Below are positions 41,893-48,675 of a DNA stretch of 64,000 nucleotides, one piece after another. The stretch covers positions 186,001 to 250,000 of the forward strand of contig DKDJ01000011.1 of the NCBI GenBank assembly GCA_002451795.1. Reading direction: 5' to 3'. Origin of the DNA: Bacteroidales bacterium UBA6851 (GTDB taxonomy: Bacteria > Bacteroidota > Bacteroidia > Bacteroidales > UBA932). Position 1 is the stretch's first letter; each line of letters opens with the position of its first letter. The position numbers and the translations under genes were made by a program. Under the pieces are notes generated by a model. That model was not told the DNA's origin and searched no databases. It saw only the letters and a program-made list of their open reading frames with translations.

Positions 41893-42981
41893 ATGGCAGA
41901 TTCGAAACTTTTGGATAAGGTGTTATCCCTTCAGGGAAAGTTCCAGTCGCTTCAGGACCAGCTTTCGAGCCCCGAGGTGATGTCGGACATGAAAAAATAT
42001 GTTCAGCTTAACAAGGACTATAAGGAACTTGAACCTATTATAGCCGCGGGCAAGGAGTATGAAAAGATGCTTAAGGATCTTGCTGCAGCAAAAGATATTC
42101 TCGTCAATGAAAAGGATGAGGAACTTAGGGATATGGCTAGGGAAGAGGTGTCTGAGATAGAGCCGAAGATTCCGCAAATGGAGCAGAACATCAAATTGCT
42201 TCTTATCCCGGCTGATCCGGACGATAGCAAGAATGCCATAGTTGAGATTAGAGGTGGTACCGGTGGTGACGAGGCGGCTATTTTTGCTGGTGATTTGTTC
42301 AGGATGTATCAGCATTATGCCGAGTCTAAGGGTTGGAAACTTGAAGTTACTGACCAGACTCCAGGAACGTCTGGCGGATTTAAGCAGGTTGTGTTTAAGC
42401 TTTCTGGAAGTGACGGGGTTTATGGCACCATGAAATATGAGTCTGGTGTACATCGTGTGCAGAGAGTCCCTCAAACTGAAACTCAGGGGCGAATCCAGAC
42501 GTCAGCTGCATCTGTGGCAGTGTTCCCGGAGGCGGGAGAGTTTGATGTCGATCTCAGCTGGGATGATATTAGGCTTGACTTGTTCTGCTCTTCCGGTCCT
42601 GGTGGTCAGGGTGTGAATACTACTTATTCTGCGGTTCGTTTGACACATATTCCTTCCGGACTTGTCGTTCAGTGCCAGGAAGAGAGGTCTCAGCTGAAAA
42701 ATAAAGACCGTGCGTTCGAGGAACTTCGTACTCGTCTTTACAACCTTGAGCATCAGAAGTATCTTGACGGTATTGCAGCCAAGCGTAAGACTATGGTGTC
42801 TACTGGAGATCGCTCTGCCAAGATACGAACTTACAACTATCCGCAGGGTCGAGTAACCGACCATAGAATCAATTGGTCCATGTATAATCTTCCTGTATTT
42901 ATGGATGGTGATATCCAGGAATGTATTGATCAACTTCAGATAGCGGAGAACGCCGAGCGTCTGAAGGAGGCAGGTGAGTAG
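41893..42981 (+). CDS. prfA: Peptide chain release factor 1
   Basis: Terminates translation at UAA and UAG. 362 residues with the catalytic GGQ in SSGPGGQGVNTT and the stop-codon recognition tripeptide in RVPQTETQGRIQTSA (PQT in place of the more common PAT/PVT; this variant is, as I recall, usual in Bacteroidota). The RF1 rather than RF2 assignment follows from this region. The AraC-type gene begins immediately after the stop, within 3 bases. Confidence 0.95.
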   Translation: MADSKLLDKVLSLQGKFQSLQDQLSSPEVMSDMKKYVQLNKDYKELEPIIAAGKEYEKMLKDLAAAKDILVNEKDEELRDMAREEVSEIEPKIPQMEQNIKLLLIPADPDDSKNAIVEIRGGTGGDEAAIFAGDLFRMYQHYAESKGWKLEVTDQTPGTSGGFKQVVFKLSGSDGVYGTMKYESGVHRVQRVPQTETQGRIQTSAASVAVFPEAGEFDVDLSWDDIRLDLFCSSGPGGQGVNTTYSAVRLTHIPSGLVVQCQEERSQLKNKDRAFEELRTRLYNLEHQKYLDGIAAKRKTMVSTGDRSAKIRTYNYPQGRVTDHRINWSMYNLPVFMDGDIQECIDQLQIAENAERLKEAGE

Positions 42982-42984
42982 GTG

Positions 42985-44130
42985 ATGGAACTTGAGTTGT
43001 ATAGATACTCCCTATGCCTTGTGCTGCCGTTGCTGCTGTTTTTCGGTATCTATTTTCTGGTAGCACGAGTTCCGGACAAGCCTACATATCAGCCCTATGT
43101 GCGGTCTCGTAAAACTATGGGCGTGGCTATGCTTGCATTGGGGGTAAACTATGCCATCCATTTTCTTACTATGGTCAGGTTCGAGAATGCTCATTATGCG
43201 ATTCTTTTGAACATATCCACCTATTCGCTTTGTTTTGGGCTTTTCAGCATAGCGCTTATAACACTGCTTGAGCCGGAGTATTTCTGTAAGCGGCAGTTCT
43301 TCCGTGCGGTCGCTTATTGGTTGGGTTTTACGGTTCTTGCCCTTGGTGTTATATTGGTGCCCGATGGCCTCATGTGCATGTTGTACACACTCCTGCTGGA
43401 TATTTGCCTCATGGCCTATGGCAGTGTGGTGTCGATAAGGATACTTAAAGCATATTTCAGAGCACGGAAGCGTTTTGATGAGACCAATGCTGAAGATATC
43501 GGATCATATATAAGGTGGCTTTCCAATATGACATATATTGCTGTCATATATGGGGTGGGTTGCACCTTTTTTACTCTTCTTCCAGATAATTTCATATATC
43601 TATGGATCCTTTCTTCTCTGGGGTTCTATATATATGTTTTCGTTTGCTACCGCAACTATATGCTTTCGATTGAAGTTGTGGAGGCGGCCATGGATTCCAG
43701 TTATGAAGGCTCCGAAAAAGCTGGTGAGGCAGCAGATGATTTAGGAAAGATTGCCAATGATGGGGCAGTTGAAGCAGACTCGCTAGAAGCGTGTGCCGTA
43801 TTTCCCTATATAGAGGAAAGAATTAAAAAGTGGATTGATGAGGATGGCTATGTCCGCCATGGTTTTACCATCAATGACCTGGCAAGGGAGTTCTATACGA
43901 ATAGGACATATCTTTCTTCTTATATAAATTCTGTATATCACGTTCCGTTTAGACAGTGGGTGAGCGGTCTGCGTATTGGGTATGCCAAACGTATCATGAT
44001 AGAGTCTCCTGAGCGGAAGATTTCTGATATTGCGGAAGCCTCGGGCTTCCAGTCGCCAAGCCATTTTACTAAATCTTTCCGTGAGAGTGAGGGCTGCTCT
44101 CCTGCTGTCTGGAGACGGTCTCACATGTGA
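42985..44130 (+). CDS. Membrane-anchored AraC-family transcriptional regulator
   Basis: 381 residues. The N-terminal 230 contain about six or seven membrane helices (LCLVLPLLLFFGIYFLVA, VAMLALGVNYAIHFLTMV and others). A short acidic linker leads to a C-terminal AraC-type double helix-turn-helix: FTINDLAREFYTNRTYLSSYIN and ISDIAEASGFQSPSHFTKSFRE. Such proteins would sense in the membrane and bind DNA without being released; the ligand is unknown. Translation probably starts at ATG 42985, with the GTG just before it an alternative; the gene directly follows the prfA stop, so its expression is tied to prfA. Paralogous in design to the gene at 60290. Confidence 0.85.
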   Translation: MELELYRYSLCLVLPLLLFFGIYFLVARVPDKPTYQPYVRSRKTMGVAMLALGVNYAIHFLTMVRFENAHYAILLNISTYSLCFGLFSIALITLLEPEYFCKRQFFRAVAYWLGFTVLALGVILVPDGLMCMLYTLLLDICLMAYGSVVSIRILKAYFRARKRFDETNAEDIGSYIRWLSNMTYIAVIYGVGCTFFTLLPDNFIYLWILSSLGFYIYVFVCYRNYMLSIEVVEAAMDSSYEGSEKAGEAADDLGKIANDGAVEADSLEACAVFPYIEERIKKWIDEDGYVRHGFTINDLAREFYTNRTYLSSYINSVYHVPFRQWVSGLRIGYAKRIMIESPERKISDIAEASGFQSPSHFTKSFRESEGCSPAVWRRSHM

Positions 44131-44268
44131 TTTCCATCTGTCTATTATCTGTCCCCTTTATACTACAAATTTTATTGTATTTAGCAATTAGGCGGTGTCT
44201 TAAATGTCAATTTGTGCCTGTTTGTCAAATCATCTCTTTCGAGTGAATCATTTTTTTATCATTCGGAC
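44131..44268. other. Intergenic region before the small-RNA candidate
   Basis: A/T-rich, no convincing gene or hairpin. The plus-strand AraC gene ends before it and the next gene on the right is on the minus strand, so nothing here leads into a protein gene. Confidence 0.4.
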
Positions 44269-44276
44269 TATCTTTG
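44269..44276 (+). promoter_or_regulatory. -7 box (TATCTTTG) of the small-RNA candidate
   Basis: Consensus -7 box pointing into the non-coding region. No TTTG at the -33 distance. Confidence 0.4.
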
Positions 44277-44278
44277 CT

Positions 44279-44480
44279 GTGCATTTGAGAAATCATAATA
44301 CACTTCGCGACATATTACAAATTTGGTGTAAATGCACCTTCACGGTCTTTTTTGTTATTAAACCTGAACTTTTGATTGACTTCGTGTTCTGATAGGGGAT
44401 TGGTTTCCCCACCGAGTCCGCAGAGGTAGTTCGGAGTCGGTATCTGAAATGCCCGGGAATCAGTCCCGGGCATTTTGTTT
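44279..44480 (+). ncRNA. Candidate small RNA of about 200 bases
   Basis: Between a plus-strand -7 box and a strong terminator lie several inverted repeats: GTGCATTT (44279-44286) with AAATGCAC (44330-44337); GGGGA (44395-44399) with TCCCC (44406-44410); CCGAGTCCG (44412-44420) with CGGAGTCGG (44432-44440), one mismatch; then the terminator. The downstream protein gene is on the other strand, so this cannot be a leader. It does not resemble tmRNA, SRP RNA, RNase P or a closed-ended 6S RNA as I know them. Expression is not shown. Confidence 0.45.
44447..44475. terminator. Strong bidirectional terminator
   Basis: Stem AAATGCCCGGGA (44447-44458) with TCCCGGGCATTT (44464-44475), continuing to a T-rich tail on the plus strand and an A/T-flanked stem on the minus strand. 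It serves the plus transcript and also lies 23 bases beyond the end of the minus-strand fabF-type gene. Confidence 0.85.
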
Positions 44481-44497
44481 ATATTATTGTATTTGAA

Positions 44498-45742
44498 TTA
44501 TGCTTTTCTGAATGCAACGCATGCATTATGTCCACCAAATCCAAACGAATCACTGAGTGCAAGGTTTACATCACTGTGAACGGCATTGTTTGGCGTATAG
44601 TCAAGGTCGCATTGAGGGTCCGGATTGTCAAGGTTGATGGTTGGGGGTACAATGCCGTTCTCCAATGCAAGTACTGAAGCTATAGCTTCTGCTGCGCCTG
44701 TGGCCCCGAACATGTGTCCGTGCATTGATTTTGTGCTGCTGATATGGCACTTGTATGCAAAATCGCCGAATGCCAGTTTGTAGGCCATCGTTTCTGCAAG
44801 GTCGTTGAGCTGCGTACCTGTCCCATGGGCATTTATGTAGACATTGTCTTTGCTGCTGTCAAATTTTGCTTCCTTCAAGGCTTCCCTTATGCATTCGGCC
44901 TGAGTCGTAGCATCTGGCCTCGGGGCTGTGGCGTGGTATGCATCGCAGGTACTTCCGTATCCGACCATCTCTGCATAGATATGTGCGCCTCTTCGCTTTG
45001 CGTGCTCCATCTCTTCAAGAATAAGAATGGCCGCACCGTCCGCCATTACGAATCCTGCACGGTCGGCACTGAATGGCAGACAAGCATGCTTCGGGTCTAC
45101 TGCCTTGGTCAAAGCTCTTGCATTGGCGAATCCTGCAAGACCTATAGGAATGGTGCAATGGTCGGTGCCTCCTGCTATGATAGCATCTGCGTAACCGTGT
45201 TTGATAGCCCTATAAGCTTCGCCTAAAGAGTGGGTTGCAGTGGCGCATGCAGTCACAATATCAATGCAGGACCCTTTGGCGCCATGTTTTATGGCAATCT
45301 GCCCTCCGGCGATATCGCTTATCATTGTAGGAATGAAATTAGGTGAGATCCATTGTCCCGAAGGGTCGTCCTTGAATTTGTCCAACTCTCTTTGAATGGT
45401 CTGGAATCCGCCTATTCCGGATCCGACGTATGTGCCGAGCCTGAAAGGATCGATATTATCTGCTGATTTGAGTCCAGAATCATTCATCGCTTGCCATGCT
45501 GCTGCCATCCCAAATATGGTGAACGGGTCCTGCTTGCGGATGAAAGGCTTGTCCATTCCGTAGTTCTCGGGGTTGAAGTCTTTGATCTTGCCACCTATGG
45601 TTACAGGAAGATTATCTGTAGGAAATTCTGTGATATAATCGATTCCGCATACGCCGTTGAACAGGTTATCGCGGAACGTTGCGATATCGTTCCCTATGCA
45701 TGAAATGATGCCCATTCCTGTAACTGCCACTTTTTTCGCCAT
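44498..45742 (-). CDS. fabF: Beta-ketoacyl-ACP synthase II type
   Basis: Elongating condensing enzyme of fatty-acid (or related) synthesis. 414 residues with the thiolase-fold catalytic triad Cys166 (DIVTACATATHS), His306 (NAHGTGTQLND) and His343 (KSMHGHMFGATGA), and the C-terminal SFGFGGHNAC. Clearly KAS type by triad. No acpP or fabG lies beside it, so a specialised paralogue is possible, and the gene symbol is by similarity. Confidence 0.85.
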   Translation of the reverse strand: MAKKVAVTGMGIISCIGNDIATFRDNLFNGVCGIDYITEFPTDNLPVTIGGKIKDFNPENYGMDKPFIRKQDPFTIFGMAAAWQAMNDSGLKSADNIDPFRLGTYVGSGIGGFQTIQRELDKFKDDPSGQWISPNFIPTMISDIAGGQIAIKHGAKGSCIDIVTACATATHSLGEAYRAIKHGYADAIIAGGTDHCTIPIGLAGFANARALTKAVDPKHACLPFSADRAGFVMADGAAILILEEMEHAKRRGAHIYAEMVGYGSTCDAYHATAPRPDATTQAECIREALKEAKFDSSKDNVYINAHGTGTQLNDLAETMAYKLAFGDFAYKCHISSTKSMHGHMFGATGAAEAIASVLALENGIVPPTINLDNPDPQCDLDYTPNNAVHSDVNLALSDSFGFGGHNACVAFRKA

Positions 45743-45765
45743 AGCAATTTAATTTTATTGAGACC

Positions 45766-45793
45766 CAAAGGTACTAATTTTTTCCTATATTTG
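45766..45793. promoter_or_regulatory. Divergent -7 boxes of fabF-type gene and LytTR gene
   Basis: Minus-strand TACCTTTG (45773-45766) and plus-strand TATATTTG (45786-45793), 12 bases apart. Confidence 0.5.
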
Positions 45794-45816
45794 TGGTAAA
45801 TTGGCATTTGTGAACC

Positions 45817-46698
45817 ATGGGAGCTTTAGGAGAGAGTATTCCTAAATATCTGCTGAATAAGCACCAGCTGACTTGGACCGTGACTTTTTCGGCCCTCTTT
45901 GCCATTGTGTCAATATTGCTTTTTTTCCCTTTTGACAATTATATGTGGTTTGGACTCAGCAACAGAAGCGTCTTTGTCTCCACCATTATTTTTATAGCTT
46001 CCTCACTGCTTATTATTATCCTCAGCCGGACATTGATGTATCAGGTAGGCAAAAGTCATAGCCTTTCGCTGTTTTGGTATATATTTTGGAATCTGTCGGA
46101 ACTGCTTGTCCTTGCCATATATTATTGGCTGTTTACGGACTTGTCTGTCAAATTCGGTGTGATAGACCGTGTGGACTTGTCAGATTTGGCCATTTTGTTG
46201 AGATCTTTTGTCTTTCTTCTGATAGCTCTTGGTATCCCTTACATTATCGCTTCGCTATATTTGGCGCTTGTGGATAAAAATAATACCATACGACTTATGA
46301 ACTATTCCAATGTGGTGAGCGATGCTCCTGTCAAGCCGTACGAGGAGAAAAGGATAACTCTTTTTGATAGCAATGGCGTTCTGAAGTTCTCCGTTGATGC
46401 TGATAACTTGTATTATATCGAATCGGATGATAACTATATAAAAGTCTGGTACACAGATAGTGATGGCACGGTAAAACAGTATATGCTACGCTGCTCCCTG
46501 AAAACGGTTGAGGATAGCTTTGCGGGAAGTACGCTTGTGCGCTGCCACCGCAAGTTTATCGTCAATATCGGTAAGGTGCATATATTGAGAGCCGGCAAGG
46601 ACGGATATAAGATTAATATCGGGCTTGACAACGTTGACTTGATTCCGATTTCCAAGACATACGAGCAGAATGTGCTCGCAAGATTTAATTCAAGATAG
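45817..46698 (+). CDS. Membrane-anchored LytTR-family transcriptional regulator
   Basis: 293 residues. Four N-terminal membrane helices (about residues 20-45, 50-75, 85-110, 125-155), then a LytTR DNA-binding domain over roughly 190-290 (NLYYIESDDNYIKVWY, LRCSLKTVEDSF, LVRCHRKFIVN, IPISKTYEQNV). It has no response-regulator receiver domain, so it is a one-component regulator. The signal is unknown. The DUF4293 gene follows 8 bases later. Confidence 0.88.
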   Translation: MGALGESIPKYLLNKHQLTWTVTFSALFAIVSILLFFPFDNYMWFGLSNRSVFVSTIIFIASSLLIIILSRTLMYQVGKSHSLSLFWYIFWNLSELLVLAIYYWLFTDLSVKFGVIDRVDLSDLAILLRSFVFLLIALGIPYIIASLYLALVDKNNTIRLMNYSNVVSDAPVKPYEEKRITLFDSNGVLKFSVDADNLYYIESDDNYIKVWYTDSDGTVKQYMLRCSLKTVEDSFAGSTLVRCHRKFIVNIGKVHILRAGKDGYKINIGLDNVDLIPISKTYEQNVLARFNSR

Positions 46699-46706
46699 GC
46701 AAGATT

Positions 46707-47132
46707 ATGTGGCAAAGGTTTCAGACATTACTATTATTTGTGTCAACTGTCCTTATCGGACTGCTTTTTTTCTGCGGAAAGGCTGAGCTCATCGGTTCTG
46801 CGGAGCCCGAGGTGGTTAAGTTTACGGCGTACTATCCTTATACGATTCTACTCGTGCTGATTACGCTGCTTAATATTCTGGCTCTGACCAGTTACAAGTT
46901 TCGGGTGTTCCAGATGCGTACTGCAGTGCTTTCGGCTCTGCTGATGCTCGCGCTTCAGGTTTGGCTTGCGGTGGATTACTTCTCTGCTGAAGAGGGTGTG
47001 AGATTTTTCCCGACAGCCCTTTTCCCGGCTGCATCCATTATCCTAAACCTAATTGCCGCACGATATATTTTTGCGGACGAACTGATGGTCCGTAGTTCTT
47101 CGAGATTACGTTCACCTAAAAAACATAAATGA
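46707..47132 (+). CDS. DUF4293-family membrane protein
   Basis: 141 residues with four membrane helices. Family-like start MWQRFQTLLLFVSTVLIGLLF, the middle KFRVFQMRTAVLSALLM and a conserved end ILNLIAARYIFADELMVRSSSRLR. This is a Bacteroidota family of unknown function. It overlaps the nucleoside phosphorylase gene by 4 bases. Confidence 0.85.
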   Translation: MWQRFQTLLLFVSTVLIGLLFFCGKAELIGSAEPEVVKFTAYYPYTILLVLITLLNILALTSYKFRVFQMRTAVLSALLMLALQVWLAVDYFSAEEGVRFFPTALFPAASIILNLIAARYIFADELMVRSSSRLRSPKKHK

Positions 47133-48004
47133 TAATGAGAATTCCAGAATCAGAACTAATAATCAATTCGGATGGCTCTGTGTTTCATATACATATCCGT
47201 CCGGATCAACTTGCTGACAAAGTGATTCTTGTCGGAGATCCGGGAAGAGTCGAAATGTTCCGCTCGCTTTTTGAGAAGGTGGAGTGTGAGGGCGCTTCGC
47301 GTGAGTTTGTATGGATGACCGGAAGGTACAATTCTGAGAAGGTCACCGTGCTTTCTACTGGTATAGGCACCGATAATATTGATATCGTGATGACTGAGCT
47401 TGATGCCCTTGCCAACGTGGATTTTTCCACCCGCGAGGTGAAGTCAGTCCATCGTACGCTTGATATCCTTCGTATTGGTACTTGCGGCGCAATTCAGCCG
47501 GAAATACCTCTCGGCTCATTTATCTTCTCGCATATTTCTGTGGGTTGTGATGGGCTTCTTAATTGGTATGACAATAGGGATAGTATTGCTTTACTTGACT
47601 TTGAGGAGGCCTTTAAGAAGCACGTGCATTGGGATAAGCATCTTCCCGACCCATATTTCGTGAGAGCCTCAGACAAAATTATCAGCAAGTTCGCTGACTG
47701 CACTGTCAAGGGTATGACCATATCCGCTTCCGGCTTCTATGGTCCGCAGGGAAGAGTTGTGCGTCAGGGCCTTGCGATGCCAAATATGCTTGAGGATTTC
47801 GAGTCGTTCGAGTTTGGAGGCTACAAAATTACAAACTTTGAGATGGAAGGTTCGGCACTTGCGGGAATGTCAGCCAAGCTTGGCCACAATGCCGGTACGG
47901 TATGCTGTGTGATAGCCCATCGCTATCTAAAAGATGCTAATACGGATTACAAACCTCGCGTGAGGGAGCTCGTTGAACTTGCTCTTGACAGGCTCACGAG
48001 GTAG
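47129..48004 (+). CDS. Uridine phosphorylase-like nucleoside phosphorylase
   Basis: PNP/UDP family enzyme cleaving a nucleoside with phosphate. VILVGDPGRVEMFRSLF near the start, VLSTGIGTDNIDIVMTELDAL, RIGTCGAIQPEIPLG and TNFEMEGSALAGMS (the nucleoside-binding Glu region). 291 residues. Uridine as substrate is the usual call for this Bacteroidota type, but other nucleosides are possible. A second ATG at 47135 is an alternative start. Confidence 0.85.
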   Translation: MIMRIPESELIINSDGSVFHIHIRPDQLADKVILVGDPGRVEMFRSLFEKVECEGASREFVWMTGRYNSEKVTVLSTGIGTDNIDIVMTELDALANVDFSTREVKSVHRTLDILRIGTCGAIQPEIPLGSFIFSHISVGCDGLLNWYDNRDSIALLDFEEAFKKHVHWDKHLPDPYFVRASDKIISKFADCTVKGMTISASGFYGPQGRVVRQGLAMPNMLEDFESFEFGGYKITNFEMEGSALAGMSAKLGHNAGTVCCVIAHRYLKDANTDYKPRVRELVELALDRLTR

Positions 48005-48029
48005 CTTGGGCCGTGCTCTTGGGTATCTT

Positions 48030-48587
48030 TTAACTTAAAAAAGTGATATTCTGGCTTTCGGGGTTCATCATGGCTATCAACTTGTCCGTGAGGGCTCCGA
48101 AAGTCTTTTTTGTGTCATCTTCCGTTTGTGTCGTCCCATTGGCTGTGATTATGCCTCTGTCGTAGAGGCTCTTATATATCACATCGTAGTCTATTCCTTG
48201 GGATTGAAGAAAATCAATGCCTGTGCAAAAGTCCATTCTGAATAAGGCGAGCAGTATGTGGGCCGGCAGTACGGTATTGCTTTCTGATTTAAGAGACTCG
48301 TATCCTGCTATTTTCAGAATATGGATGGCTTTTTTGCTTAGCCGTATTGCATTAAATGCCTCGAATGGAATAGGCTCTGCTTCCATATTATGCCTGTCAA
48401 TCAGCTTTTTAAGATGATCCAGGTCTACTCCAATGTCTTTTAGGACCGCGCAGACTTCATTGTCTCGGTATCTGAGCATGGCAAGCATCAGATGATCTGC
48501 GGTTACGGATAGGCTACCTGTCCGCATTGCTTCTTCCCGGGCATAAATAATGATGTGCTGTGCCCCCTGTGAGTACTTGATGTCCAT
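48030..48587 (-). CDS. Stand-alone Clp N-terminal domain protein
   Basis: 185 residues consisting essentially of a double Clp-N repeat: YSQGAQHIIIYAREEAM with LSVTADHLMLAMLR, then LSKKAIHILKIAGYESL with VLPAHILLALFR. There is no AAA+ ATPase or ClpP-interacting part. Such proteins may act as adaptors or decoys for ClpC/ClpB; that is inference. The start ATG 48587 avoids an upstream extension overlapping the gyrA promoter. Confidence 0.8.
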   Translation of the reverse strand: MDIKYSQGAQHIIIYAREEAMRTGSLSVTADHLMLAMLRYRDNEVCAVLKDIGVDLDHLKKLIDRHNMEAEPIPFEAFNAIRLSKKAIHILKIAGYESLKSESNTVLPAHILLALFRMDFCTGIDFLQSQGIDYDVIYKSLYDRGIITANGTTQTEDDTKKTFGALTDKLIAMMNPESQNITFLS

Positions 48588-48634
48588 GATTCCAAATTCG
48601 GAGTAAAAATAGCAAAAATCTCGGATTTTTATAG

Positions 48635-48642
48635 TAAATTTG
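48635..48642 (+). promoter_or_regulatory. -7 box (TAAATTTG) for gyrA
   Basis: Consensus box 33 bases before ATG 48676; a second near-match (CATATTTG) ends at 48650. No clear -33. Confidence 0.5.
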
Positions 48643-48675
48643 CATATTTGCAACCAATGGTATTTGAAAGAAAAT

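Noticed and set aside
44279..44480. 6S RNA, tmRNA or SRP RNA
   Set aside because: The ends do not pair into one long rod, there is no tRNA-like end, and no conserved SRP loop; kept only as an unclassified candidate.
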